From assembly GCF_042663225.1 (NCBI RefSeq), contig NZ_JBHTAA010000005.1:1240001-1304000 (forward strand): a DNA stretch of 64,000 nt, in the 5' to 3' direction. The DNA comes from Haloferax namakaokahaiae (GTDB lineage: Archaea; Halobacteriota; Halobacteria; Halobacteriales; Haloferacaceae). The position numbers and the translations under genes were made by a program. Positions within the stretch are counted from its first letter, which is position 1, and each line of letters begins with the position of its first letter. The notes below the pieces were generated by a model that was given only the letters and a program-made list of their open reading frames with translations, searched no databases and was not told the DNA's origin. Positions 15,187 through 24,134 of the stretch are shown one piece after another.

Positions 15187-17076
15187 TTAGGCCGGGACGA
15201 CCGTAATCTGCATCTTTCGGTCGATTGCGTTCTCTAGCTCGTCAGCGATGGCGCTCCCGCGCGAGACCTGAATGTCGCCGCCGCGGCCGACCGTCGCCGT
15301 GAAGAGGTACTGGTCGTCCGCCCGCACTTCGACCGTCTCGCCGACGTGGCCGTCCATCCGGATGATGACGTGCCGAGAGGTGATTTCGGGCGTGACGACG
15401 AGACCACCCGATGGCTCGGCGTTCGTCCCTGACGGCGACCCGCCCGACCCACCGGAACCGCCCGAACCGCCCACGCCCGGAGCCTTGTTCGAGGGGTTCT
15501 CGTCGTGCGTTCGGACGTCGATTTCGATACCGAGGCGCTCTTCCACGTCGGAGATTCGACCGCCGCCTTTGCCGATGACGTAGGAGATGTCGTCGTCATC
15601 GACGTAGACGACAGCGCGGTTCTGGTTCTTCAGTTCGACATCGACGTGACCGCGGGCGATAGAGCGAATCTCACGCTCGATTTCCTGTCGCGCGAGTCGG
15701 GAGACGCCGGTCTCGCTCTTCTCGCCGCCGTCGCCGAGCGGGACGGTGACGACCTGCCGGTTGAACGTGTAAATCTCGAACTTCGGCGTACTCGTCTCGA
15801 AGTCGCGTACCTGAATGACCGGGCGGGCGAGGTCCTCGGCAGCGAGACCCTCGGGCACTTTCACCTGCGTCGTCACGTCGTAGACGGTGTGGACCTGTCC
15901 GGCCTCGATGTAGACGACGGTGTCTACGACCTGTGGAATCATACCGAGTTCGACGCGGCCGACGAGACGCTGGAGCGCGTCGATGGCGCGGGTGGCGTGG
16001 ACGACGCCGACCATCCCGACGCCGGCGAGGCGCATGTCCGCAAAGACCGAGAAGTCCTTCGTCTTTCTGACCTCGTCGTAGATGGTGTAGTCGGGGCGGA
16101 CGAGGAGGAGGGAGTCGGCCGTCTTGGCCATGTCGCCGGCGAGTGCGGTGTACTGCGTGATTTCGGGACCGACCTGCAAGTCGCGCGGTTTCTCCATCGT
16201 CTTGACCGCGTAGTCGCTGTTGTTCAGGAATTCGGCGACAGCCTGCGCGAAGGTGGACTTCCCTGCACCGGGCGACCCGGCGATGAGCACGCCGCGCTGG
16301 CGTTCGGCGAGTCTGTCTCGGAGTTCGTCGGCGAACTCGTAGTCGTCGAGGTCCGTCTTGACGATTGGTCGGACCGCCGTGATTTCGATGCCGTCCGCGA
16401 AGGGCGGGCGGGCGATGGCGATGCGGTAGTCGCGGAACTGGACGATATTCATGCCCGGTTCGGAGAGTTCGATGAAGCCGTCCGGGGAGGCGCGGGCGGA
16501 GTTGACGATGTCGTCGGCCCACTCGCGCATCGTGCTCTCGCCGGTGACTTCCTCGTCGATGATGCGGTAGTGCATGTCGCCGACGTCGCCGCGTTTGGCT
16601 TTCGGCTTCGTGTCGGTCTTGAGGTGGACGGACATCGTCTGGTCGTCGAAGAACTGCTCGATGATGAGACCGCCAGAGCCGCGAACGACGGCATCGACGT
16701 ACTCGACAGAGAGGTTCTTGGCCTTGGCAATCTCGGCCTGCACGCTGTCGCTCGTGAGCAACGTGGCGTCGTGTTCGGCGGCGAAATCGCGGATGAGCGC
16801 GTCGATGTCGCCCTCGCGGGCACCCTTCGTCTCGTCCGAGGTCGGACGCCGACCGAGGTACTGGAGCGAAATCTCGCCCTCGTCGGCGAACTCGGCGAGG
16901 CGCTGCAACTCAGAAAGTCCGTCCCATCCGGTGTCGCGTCCGTCGTTGGCTTGCGACTCCAGCTCGCTGACGACCGCTTCGGGCACCAGAATATCGGCAC
17001 CCGCGTACGTACCTTCCTCGACTCGCTCGGACACGCGACCGTCGATGACCGCGCTCGTGTCCGGCACTATCTTCAT
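15187..17076 (-). CDS. PIN domain-ATPase-KH domain protein (PINA-like)
   Basis: A 629-residue three-module protein. Residues 1-140 form a PIN nuclease domain with acidic residues at Asp6, Asp92 and Asp110 (VPDTSAVIDGRV, GDIDALIRDF, LLTSDSVQ). Residues about 200-450 are a secretion-type hexameric ATPase with Walker A GSPGAGKST (267-275). A KH RNA/DNA-binding domain with VIGKGGGRI sits at about 480-522. A Gly/Ser linker (536-550) then joins an extra C-terminal domain (559-629). The Sulfolobus homologue PINA acts as a Holliday-junction branch migration ATPase. I chose the ATG at 17076 (MKIVPDTSAV), since the 28 upstream codons look non-coding. Confidence 0.9.
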   Translation of the reverse strand: MKIVPDTSAVIDGRVSERVEEGTYAGADILVPEAVVSELESQANDGRDTGWDGLSELQRLAEFADEGEISLQYLGRRPTSDETKGAREGDIDALIRDFAAEHDATLLTSDSVQAEIAKAKNLSVEYVDAVVRGSGGLIIEQFFDDQTMSVHLKTDTKPKAKRGDVGDMHYRIIDEEVTGESTMREWADDIVNSARASPDGFIELSEPGMNIVQFRDYRIAIARPPFADGIEITAVRPIVKTDLDDYEFADELRDRLAERQRGVLIAGSPGAGKSTFAQAVAEFLNNSDYAVKTMEKPRDLQVGPEITQYTALAGDMAKTADSLLLVRPDYTIYDEVRKTKDFSVFADMRLAGVGMVGVVHATRAIDALQRLVGRVELGMIPQVVDTVVYIEAGQVHTVYDVTTQVKVPEGLAAEDLARPVIQVRDFETSTPKFEIYTFNRQVVTVPLGDGGEKSETGVSRLARQEIEREIRSIARGHVDVELKNQNRAVVYVDDDDISYVIGKGGGRISDVEERLGIEIDVRTHDENPSNKAPGVGGSGGSGGSGGSPSGTNAEPSGGLVVTPEITSRHVIIRMDGHVGETVEVRADDQYLFTATVGRGGDIQVSRGSAIADELENAIDRKMQITVVPA

Positions 17077-17197
17077 GAACTCCGATTTGCATGGCGCACG
17101 GATAAGGCTTGTAGGTAGCGCGTCCACGCGGGTGTGCGAAATCCTGCGAACTGTCCGCATTGGCCACGCTTTTCACGAGGTGTCACCTCCACCAGCC

Positions 17198-18292
17198 ATG
17201 GACGAACTTTCGAGCCTGACGGTGGACCTCGTGTCGATTCCGAGTCACGAGGACGAGACCGCCGCGGGCGACTTCATGGAGTCGTGGCTCCGCGCGGAGA
17301 CCGACGCCGAGGTGACCCGCGACGAGGCAGGCAACGTCTTCGCTCGCGTCAACGCGGGAGAGGGCGAGTCGCTCGCGCTCGTCGGCCACCACGACGTGGT
17401 CCCGCCCGCCGAGCGCCAGACGACCGACGACGGCGAGTACGTCGTCGAGACGAAGGATGGGCGAATCTACGGCCGCGGATCGGCCGACATGAAAGGCGCG
17501 GACGTGGCCGCCATGCTCGCCTTCCGTGACGCGGCCGCCGAGGCAAGCCAAGAAGTCGTCTTCGCCTCGTTCGTCGGCGAGGAGTTGGGCGGCATCGGCG
17601 TTCGAGCGGCGCTCGAAGAAGGACTACAAATCGACTACGCCGTCGTCGCCGAAGGCTCCACGAACTACTCGGGACCGAACCGAACCGACCTCGTAGTCGC
17701 CCATCGCGGCCGTCGGGCGAGCGTCCTCGAAGTCTCGGGGACGGCGTGCCACGCCAGCGAACCCGAGAAGGGCGAGAACGCCATCTACCGCGCCAGCGAC
17801 GCGGTGGACATCGTTCGAGAGTTAGACGTGCCCGACTCGGAAGTCCTTGGAAACAGCGTCTCTGGGAGCATCGCCGTCACCGGAATCGACGGCGGGACCG
17901 CGTGGAACGTCATCCCCGACGAGTGCGAAGTCGTCATCGACGAGCGCACGGTTCCCGGCGGCTACGCCGACCTCGAACAGACGGAAGCAATCGAGGGCGT
18001 CGAGTGGGTGGTCGAACAGGACCTCCCGCCGATGGCCTGCGACGACGCCGACTTTGCGGAGCGTGTCTTCGACGTGGCGAAGCAGGTTCACGAAAGACGC
18101 GGCGACGAGAGCCCACAGCAGGTGACGAAGCCCCACGCGACCGACGCGGGGTGGTTGGCTGAGGAAGGGACGACGTGTGTCGTCTACGGACCATCTTCGC
18201 CCGGCGAGGCCCACACGAAGAACGAGAGCGTCTCTGTGGACGTACTGGAGCGGTGTTACGAGACGTATCGGGATATCGTGGCGGACTGGTAG
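17198..18292 (+). CDS. M20 family peptidase/deacylase (ArgE/DapE type)
   Basis: A 364-residue zinc-dependent amidohydrolase of the M20 family, which includes acetylornithine and succinyl-diaminopimelate deacylases. LALVGHHDVVPP carries the first metal histidine, GRGSADMKGADVA the bridging Asp, FVGEELGGIGV the catalytic Glu pair, and the end VVYGPSSPGEAHTKNESVSVD the last histidine. The dimerisation domain occupies roughly 175-280. Which acyl group it removes is not visible, and no arginine or lysine synthesis genes are adjacent. The start follows a conserved MDELSSLTVDLVSIPSHED pattern. Confidence 0.9.
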   Translation: MDELSSLTVDLVSIPSHEDETAAGDFMESWLRAETDAEVTRDEAGNVFARVNAGEGESLALVGHHDVVPPAERQTTDDGEYVVETKDGRIYGRGSADMKGADVAAMLAFRDAAAEASQEVVFASFVGEELGGIGVRAALEEGLQIDYAVVAEGSTNYSGPNRTDLVVAHRGRRASVLEVSGTACHASEPEKGENAIYRASDAVDIVRELDVPDSEVLGNSVSGSIAVTGIDGGTAWNVIPDECEVVIDERTVPGGYADLEQTEAIEGVEWVVEQDLPPMACDDADFAERVFDVAKQVHERRGDESPQQVTKPHATDAGWLAEEGTTCVVYGPSSPGEAHTKNESVSVDVLERCYETYRDIVADW

Positions 18293-18549
18293 AACCTCAG
18301 GGCGACGAGAGGTGAGCAGTCGGCGGCGACGATTTCGAATCAACCGGCGGCGACGGCGACCAAGCAATCCACGGGGTGGGACTGAAAGGGGCCGCGCCGA
18401 GGACGAACCCCGCTGACGTGAGCACCGCAGGCCGGAGGCCGAGGAGCGCGCGTCAGCGCGGGAGTTGTCGGTGCGGGGGCTTTCGAAGCGTTGGTAGCCG
18501 ACACGTCTCCACACAAAAGCTATGCAGTTGATATTTTTAGTATCATGAA
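18293..18549. other. Intergenic region with GC-rich inverted repeat
   Basis: No gene is seen in these 257 bases. They contain a purine-rich box GTGGGACTGAAAGGGGC at 18376-18392. Further on is a near-perfect inverted repeat in which CCCGCTGACG (18408-18417) faces CGTCAGCGCGGG about 30 bases on, enclosing a GC-rich loop. It could be a structured RNA, a transposon-like palindromic element or a terminator; I cannot tell which. Confidence 0.4.
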
Positions 18550-18810
18550 ATGGTCGCGCAAAAGTCGAAGAATCTGTTTTTACATCCGGTGACCATCGGG
18601 GTGTTCGTCGTCTTCCTCGGCGGGTTCGTGGCTTCGATAACGATTCTCGGGAATCCGTATCTCTGGCCGTTCACCGAGTTGGGAAGACAAACGTCGTTCG
18701 CAGTCGGGTGTAGAACGCTTGGTTGTCTCCCACTCACGTGGGGCATCGGTCTCGTCTACACGTACCTGTTTTCGGTCGTTGTCGCGTCGGCCATCCAGAG
18801 AGTACGCTGA
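18550..18810 (+). CDS. Small two-helix membrane protein
   Basis: An 86-residue protein with hydrophobic helices at about 13-32 and 58-80 and a loop with two cysteines (GCRTLGC). The coding sequence is a little less GC-rich than its neighbours. No family recognised. A TGATATTTTTAGTATC stretch about 20 bases upstream could serve as promoter. Its reality rests on the two well-formed helices and on the absence of a better frame on either strand. Confidence 0.6.
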   Translation: MVAQKSKNLFLHPVTIGVFVVFLGGFVASITILGNPYLWPFTELGRQTSFAVGCRTLGCLPLTWGIGLVYTYLFSVVVASAIQRVR

Positions 18811-18863
18811 CGACTACGAGTTCGCCCGAAGGAACGTCGAAGTCGAATCCCCATCTCCTGCGA

Positions 18864-18870
18864 TTTATTA
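18864..18870 (+). promoter_or_regulatory. TATA-like promoter element
   Basis: TTTATTA lies 25-31 bases upstream of the carboxypeptidase ATG at 18895, typical spacing for a leaderless haloarchaeal transcript. Assigned by position and sequence only. Confidence 0.5.
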
Positions 18871-18894
18871 CCACGGCCACCCCACCCACAGTCG

Positions 18895-20403
18895 ATGGCA
18901 GCAACCTCCACCGAAGAGGCGTCGGCGTACGACCGACTGCTTGCGAAGTACAAACGCGTCGCAAACATCCAGAACGCGGCCGGGTTACTCTCGTGGGACC
19001 AGCAGGTCATTATGCCCGACGAAGGGACGCCAGCGCGCTCCCAGCAGATGTCCACGCTCTCGGCGCTGAGTCACGAACTCCTCACGGACGACGAGTTCGG
19101 CGACCTCTTGGACGAAGTCGAAGCGTCGGACCTTTCTGACGAAGAGGCGGACGTGGTGCGCGAACTCCGCCGCGATTACGAGCGTGCCGCACGCGTCCCG
19201 AGCGAGTTGGTCGAACAGATTTCCGCCGCCTCGTCGGAGGCGATTCCGTCGTGGAAGGAGGCGAAAGCCGAAGACGACTTCTCGAAGTTCGCCCCGCATC
19301 TTGAGAAGCACGTCGAACTCAAGCGCGAATATGCAGAATACATCGACCCTGACCGCGATGCCTACGAAGTCCTCTTCGAGGATTACGAACCGTGTCTCCC
19401 GCTCGATCAAGCAGAGGAGATTCTCGCCGAAGTGCGCGAAGTGCTCGTCCCGATGATTGCGGACATCCGCGAGTCCGACGTCGAACTCGCCGTCGATGCG
19501 TTCAAAGGCGACTATCCCGCCGACGAGCAGGAGGAACTCGCCCGCGACGCGCTCTCCACCTTGGGCTACCCGTGGGAGCGCGGCCGCCTCGACACCGCCC
19601 CGCACCCGTTCTCGTCGGGCACGCAGTTCGACGCCCGCGTGACGACGCGCTACGACGAGTCCGACCCGCTCGGGTCGCTCTTCTCGACCATCCACGAGTT
19701 CGGCCACGCCCTGTACACGCTCGGCCTGCCGGACGAACACTACGGGACGCCGCTCGGCGAGAGTCGCAACCTCTCGGTCCACGAGTCGCAGTCGCGCCTG
19801 TGGGAGAACCACGTCGGACGCTCGAAGAGCTTCTGGGAGCACTTCATGCCGACGTTCTCGGAGCACTTCCCCGATATCGATGCAACAGTGGAGGAGGCCT
19901 ACGAGGCCGCCAATCAGGTGTACGAGGACAACTTCATCCGCGTCGAGGCGGACGAACTCACCTACCACCTGCACATCGTGATTCGGTTCGAACTCGAACG
20001 CGCGCTCATCTCGGGCGAACTCGACGTCGAGGACGTGCCGGAGGCGTGGAACGACAAGTACGAGGAGTACCTCGGCATTCGACCCGAGACCGACACCGAG
20101 GGCTGTCTGCAGGACATCCACTGGGCCTACGGCAACTTCGGCTACTTCCCGACGTACTCGCTCGGGTCGATTATGGCCGCGCAGTTGTTCGCCTCCGCGA
20201 GCGAGGACATCGACGACCTCGACGAGAAAATCGCCGCGGGCGAGTTCGCAGACCTGCGCGAGTGGCTCCGCGAGAACGTCCACCAGCGCGGGCGGCGCTA
20301 CGAGACGAACGACCTCGTGAAGCTCGCCACGGGCGACGATTTCGCCGCCGACGACTTCCTCGACTACGTCGATGCGAAGTACAGCGCACTGTATAACCTC
20401 TAG
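18895..20403 (+). CDS. Carboxypeptidase Taq (M32 family metallopeptidase)
   Basis: A 502-residue zinc carboxypeptidase that removes C-terminal residues from peptides in the cytoplasm. The zinc motif HEFGHALY lies near residue 266, with the downstream glutamate in the family motif ESQSRLWENHVGRS. The C-terminal HWAYGNFGYFPTYSLGSIMAAQ is strongly conserved in M32 enzymes. Length is normal for the family. The small zinc-finger gene follows after 84 bases with its own TATA-like box, so this is probably monocistronic. Confidence 0.95.
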   Translation: MAATSTEEASAYDRLLAKYKRVANIQNAAGLLSWDQQVIMPDEGTPARSQQMSTLSALSHELLTDDEFGDLLDEVEASDLSDEEADVVRELRRDYERAARVPSELVEQISAASSEAIPSWKEAKAEDDFSKFAPHLEKHVELKREYAEYIDPDRDAYEVLFEDYEPCLPLDQAEEILAEVREVLVPMIADIRESDVELAVDAFKGDYPADEQEELARDALSTLGYPWERGRLDTAPHPFSSGTQFDARVTTRYDESDPLGSLFSTIHEFGHALYTLGLPDEHYGTPLGESRNLSVHESQSRLWENHVGRSKSFWEHFMPTFSEHFPDIDATVEEAYEAANQVYEDNFIRVEADELTYHLHIVIRFELERALISGELDVEDVPEAWNDKYEEYLGIRPETDTEGCLQDIHWAYGNFGYFPTYSLGSIMAAQLFASASEDIDDLDEKIAAGEFADLREWLRENVHQRGRRYETNDLVKLATGDDFAADDFLDYVDAKYSALYNL

Positions 20404-20454
20404 CTGAGGCGAATACTCTCCGTTTTTGGCAGATGAAGGCTGAGGGGTCGTAGG

Positions 20455-20462
20455 AATTAAAT
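20455..20462 (+). promoter_or_regulatory. TATA-like promoter element
   Basis: AATTAAAT lies 26-33 bases before the ATG at 20488. It decides the start: with this box a leaderless transcript begins at about 20488 rather than at the earlier in-frame ATGs near 20470-20480. Confidence 0.55.
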
Positions 20463-20487
20463 AGTGGTATGCCTTATCATGCCATGT

Positions 20488-20664
20488 ATGGCCTCAGCAC
20501 CCAGTGACGATATGTTCGACCAATTCTTGGCCGACCGCGGTCACGAGACAGAACCGGTACGCTGGGACCGATCTTATAACAAACTCCAGTGCCCCGAGTG
20601 CGGGGCGCTACACAGCCAAGGTGCATCGACATGCACCGTCTGTGGCTGGTTGCCCGAGGCTTGA
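20488..20664 (+). CDS. Small zinc-ribbon protein (HVO_0416 type)
   Basis: A 58-residue protein with one zinc ribbon, LQCPECGALHSQGASTCTVCGWLP, giving C-x2-C-x10-C-x2-C. The N-terminal half is acidic and polar (DDMFDQFLADRGHE). It is one of the many haloarchaeal zinc-finger microproteins; I recall an equivalent next to the UvrD/Rep helicase in Haloferax. Partners and function are unknown. A hairpin terminator follows its stop. Confidence 0.82.
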   Translation: MASAPSDDMFDQFLADRGHETEPVRWDRSYNKLQCPECGALHSQGASTCTVCGWLPEA

Positions 20665-20693
20665 ACTCCGGATTGACCACCTAAGTACCAATT

Positions 20694-20716
20694 CGACCCC
20701 GCGTGGGTCGATTTTT
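20694..20716 (+). terminator. Hairpin plus T-run terminator
   Basis: CGACCC and GGGTCG form a 6-bp stem with a 5-base loop, followed directly by ATTTTT, 30 bases after the stop of the small zinc-finger gene. The T-run fits archaeal termination; the hairpin may be incidental. Confidence 0.5.
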
Positions 20717-20826
20717 GACGCAGATTACACCACCAGCGAGCGCCAGCGACACTCACAGATGAGACACTGTTTACATCGCCGAGAGAAGCACGTCGTTTAT
20801 CACACGTTAGAACCTGAACGTGGACA

Positions 20827-22674
20827 ATGAGCGAATCCGACCCGACCGTAACCCGACTGTTCGGGGGACCGGGGAGCGGGAAGACCACGGCCTTGCTCGA
20901 CAAGGTCGAGTTGATTTTAGACCAAGACGACGTGAGCGTCCGCGACATCCTCGTCGTCTCGTACACGCGCGCCGCCGCCGCAGAGGTTCGTGACCGTCTC
21001 TCCGAGCGACTCGACGTGAACCCGCGTTCGCTGAAGGGCAACGTCTCGACGATGCACGCGAAGGCCTACGAACTGCTCGGTCTCTCGCGCAACGACGTCG
21101 TCGGCGAGAAGAACAAACAGGAGTTCTGCGAGGATTACGGTCTGGAGTATCAAGACGAGTACGGCGGCGGCCGCCGAACCTCGCGTTCGACCACCATCGG
21201 CAACAAAGTCATCGCCACCAGCCAGTGGCTCCAGCGCACTCGCCGCGACGTTGCCGACTGGTACGACGTGCCGTTCCAGTGGAACGTCGAAGAAGTTCGT
21301 CTCCCGCCCGAAATCGACCCGAACGCCCAAGAGGGGAACAAGTACACGCCGACGTGGCCCTCCAGCGACGACCGCGTGGACATCCCCGAGGCAATCCGCG
21401 CGTGGCGCGCCTACAAGGGCGAACACGGTCTCGTCGGATTCGCAGACATGCTCGAACGCGTCAAACAGCGCGCGCTCGTCCCCAACGTCGATTACCTCAT
21501 CATCGACGAGTTTCAGGACATCACGACCCTCCAGTACGACGTGTACGAGGAGTGGAAGCCCCACATGAAGGGCGTCCTCATCGCCGGCGACGACGACCAG
21601 GTCGTCTACGCGTGGCAGGGTGCCGACCCGAACCTGCTGCTCGACGCCCAGCGCGACGAGGACGAGGTGCTGCCCAACTCCTACCGCCTCCCGTCGAACG
21701 TCCTCAACGTCGTCAACCGGGAGATTCGCCACATCGACAAGCGCCAAGAGAAGGACCTGAAGCCGCGAAAAGAAGGTGGCGCGGTCGAAGCCATCAGTGG
21801 CCCGTCGATGCTCGAACTCGCTCGGAACGTCCGCTACACGGTCGAACAGGACGAAGGCACCGTGATGCTCCTGTTCCGTGCGCGCTACCAGATGTTCCAG
21901 TTCATCGACGAGTTCCTCCCGCTCGGCATTCCCTTTTCGACGCTCACCGACCAGCGCATGTGGACCGACCGACTCACCCAGTACGTCCGCGCAATCGAAG
22001 CAATCGCGGAGGGCGAACCGGTCGATGGCCTACAAGCGCGGCGACTCGCCGACATGCTGAAATCCTCCGCGTTCGGCACCAACGAGCGCGACGAACTGTT
22101 CGACCTCATCGACGAGCGGAAAGAAGAACAGGACGTAGACGACATCACGGAACTCGAATTCACGGTGGACGAAATCAAGGACTTCGCACCGTTCGTCCCC
22201 GACGGCCAGTCGGCCAGCGACATGGTCCGCAAGGTCACGAGTTTCCAGCGCAAGTCCGTCGATGCCTACTTCGGCGGCAAGTATCAGGACATGGACCCGA
22301 ACCGCGTCCGCGTCGGCACGATTCACTCCGCCAAGGGTCGTGAGGCCGACCACGTGTTCATGGCGACCGACCTGACCGAGAAGGTCGTCGAGCAGATGGC
22401 CGCCTCCGTCTCCGACGAGGAACTCGAAGCCCGCGGTATCGAGGAGTTCACCTCGGCGACCGACCCCGTCCCGCTCATCACGGACAACGAACGCCGCGTC
22501 TTCTACGTCGGCATGTCGCGCGCTCGGGAGCGCCTCATCATCCTCGAAGACCTCGTGAGCGGTGCGCCGACCCTCCCGATTAGCGTCCTGCTCCACAACG
22601 AAATCCGCGAGGGTGACGTGCAGGAACTCGTCGAAGAAGTCCAAGAAGACGCCGCACCGCAACCCGAGGCGTAA
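20827..22674 (+). CDS. UvrD/Rep (PcrA-like) superfamily 1 helicase
   Basis: A 615-residue ATP-dependent 3'-5' DNA helicase. Motif I is GGPGSGKTT (13-21), motif Ia YTRAAAAEV, motif II the DEFQD box near 226, motif III AGDDDQVVYAWQGAD, motif IV NSYRLPSNV, motif V GTIHSAKGREAD and motif VI VGMSRARERLII. It is shorter than bacterial UvrD, as archaeal versions are. The M24-like gene starts 7 bases after its stop, so the two are probably cotranscribed. A role in repair or replication is inferred from the family. Confidence 0.94.
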   Translation: MSESDPTVTRLFGGPGSGKTTALLDKVELILDQDDVSVRDILVVSYTRAAAAEVRDRLSERLDVNPRSLKGNVSTMHAKAYELLGLSRNDVVGEKNKQEFCEDYGLEYQDEYGGGRRTSRSTTIGNKVIATSQWLQRTRRDVADWYDVPFQWNVEEVRLPPEIDPNAQEGNKYTPTWPSSDDRVDIPEAIRAWRAYKGEHGLVGFADMLERVKQRALVPNVDYLIIDEFQDITTLQYDVYEEWKPHMKGVLIAGDDDQVVYAWQGADPNLLLDAQRDEDEVLPNSYRLPSNVLNVVNREIRHIDKRQEKDLKPRKEGGAVEAISGPSMLELARNVRYTVEQDEGTVMLLFRARYQMFQFIDEFLPLGIPFSTLTDQRMWTDRLTQYVRAIEAIAEGEPVDGLQARRLADMLKSSAFGTNERDELFDLIDERKEEQDVDDITELEFTVDEIKDFAPFVPDGQSASDMVRKVTSFQRKSVDAYFGGKYQDMDPNRVRVGTIHSAKGREADHVFMATDLTEKVVEQMAASVSDEELEARGIEEFTSATDPVPLITDNERRVFYVGMSRARERLIILEDLVSGAPTLPISVLLHNEIREGDVQELVEEVQEDAAPQPEA

Positions 22675-22680
22675 GCAGTC

Positions 22681-23805
22681 GTGTCCGACTCGCGTGGCGC
22701 AACGGTACTCGACTCCGCGCTCTCCGGGCGCGAGGCCGCTGGGTTCGTCCACGTCTGTCGCGGCGACGACCCGGACGGCCGCTACTTGACGGGTCTCGGT
22801 TTCGACGCCGAAGTCGCAGTCGTTCGCGCCGATGGCGAGACGCACGTCCGCGTTCCCTCCGGCGTCGAACACCCCGACGTTTCCGGTGTATCGGTCCGGA
22901 CCGACGACCGACCGGCGGGACAGGCGGCCGCCGCGGTGCTCGACGCAGAAGGAGCAGGCGAGCGCACTACCGTTCTCGCGCCGCGCTACCTCCCATACGA
23001 CGCCGCCCTCCACCTCCAGCGTGCGGGCTACGAACTCGAATCGACCACCGCGCTCACGGAGGCGAGAGCGACGAAATCCGACGCCGAACTCGACGCCATC
23101 GAGGGAGTCCAGCGCGCGGCACGACACGCGCTCACCCACGCGGCGACGATACTTGCGGATGCGACCACCGAGGAGGACCTACTCGTCTGGGACGGCGCAC
23201 CGCTCTCCACGGAGCGCCTCCGCAGACAGGTGAACGCGGTTCTCGCGGCCGAAGGCGTCGATTCGGCCGGCAACACGAACGTCGCGGTCGGACCGGCCAG
23301 TGCAGACGAAACGAAGGGCCAGAATGTTGCAGTCGAACTCGCCCCCAATAGGCCTATTGCGGTCTCCGTTCGACCCCGCGGTGCGAACGGCTACTTCGGC
23401 GCGCTCGCGCGAACGTTCGTCGTGGACAGCGACGGTGGATGGGACCGCCGGGCGCACGTCGCCTGTGACGCCGCCCGCGACGTCGCACTCATCGAAGCCA
23501 AACCCGGAGCAGACGCCGGCTTCGTCGGGAGCGAAATCAGAGCCGAGACGGCCGCCTTCGGCTTCTCGATGGCCGACGAGGTGACCCGCGACGTGGGCGA
23601 GGGTATCGGGCTCTCGGTACGCGAGGCACCGAAACTCGACGGAGACACAGAACTAGTCGCGGGCAACGTCCTTCGAATTCGCGCGGCCGTCTCGAACCCC
23701 GACCACGGCTGGGTCGAACTTGCCGACGTTATCGCGCTCGGCGAGGACGGCCCTCGCGTCCTCGGCGACACGCCGACCGTTCTCGACCCCGCTGGCTGGG
23801 AGTAA
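22681..23805 (+). CDS. M24 family peptidase homologue with degenerate metal site
   Basis: A 374-residue protein with the layout of Xaa-Pro aminopeptidases: an N-terminal creatinase-like domain (1-130) and a C-terminal pita-bread domain. The metal ligands are mostly gone. Where active enzymes have D-x-G and SD-TRT motifs, this reads VRPRGANGY and FGALARTFVV; the GHGIGL histidine has become GEGIGL, and VHEAP has become VREAP. It may be a pseudoenzyme that binds peptides or proteins. GTG start 7 bases after the helicase stop; the coupling suggests shared expression. Confidence 0.8.
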   Translation: MSDSRGATVLDSALSGREAAGFVHVCRGDDPDGRYLTGLGFDAEVAVVRADGETHVRVPSGVEHPDVSGVSVRTDDRPAGQAAAAVLDAEGAGERTTVLAPRYLPYDAALHLQRAGYELESTTALTEARATKSDAELDAIEGVQRAARHALTHAATILADATTEEDLLVWDGAPLSTERLRRQVNAVLAAEGVDSAGNTNVAVGPASADETKGQNVAVELAPNRPIAVSVRPRGANGYFGALARTFVVDSDGGWDRRAHVACDAARDVALIEAKPGADAGFVGSEIRAETAAFGFSMADEVTRDVGEGIGLSVREAPKLDGDTELVAGNVLRIRAAVSNPDHGWVELADVIALGEDGPRVLGDTPTVLDPAGWE

Positions 23806-24048
23806 TTACTCTTCTTCGTCCGGGTCTTTCGTGGCCGTGCCGACGACTTTTTCCACGACCAATCCGGGCACGTCTTGCGGCATCGTGAGGAACTTCGGGA
23901 GCGCTACCATGAGAACCGCGAGGACGACCATGCCTCCGCCGAGCGTCGTTCGGCCGTCGGCCAGCAGCGTCAGCCCGAAGATACCGACCGGGAGCGCGAA
24001 GATGAGCGTCGCGCCCAATCCAATCATTTCGAGGATTCCGAGTCGCAT
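23806..24048 (-). CDS. Small two-helix membrane protein (DUF7533-like)
   Basis: An 80-residue protein with two helices (about 8-30 and 37-55) and a polar tail ending TATKDPDEEE. A short amphipathic stretch PQDVPGLVVEKVVG follows the second helix. I recall similar haloarchaeal proteins under DUF7533, without function. The frame continues upstream, but only as a shadow of the neighbouring gene. The ATG at 24048 is 86 bases below the stop of the DUF502 gene on the same strand, so cotranscription is possible. Confidence 0.7.
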   Translation of the reverse strand: MRLGILEMIGLGATLIFALPVGIFGLTLLADGRTTLGGGMVVLAVLMVALPKFLTMPQDVPGLVVEKVVGTATKDPDEEE

Positions 24049-24134
24049 CGCTCGCCGGTAGCCCGCGGGACAGTAAAAACGTCGCGGGTGTGGCCGACGA
24101 GACGAACGATACGGCCGGTGTTCGTCGCCCGCGA

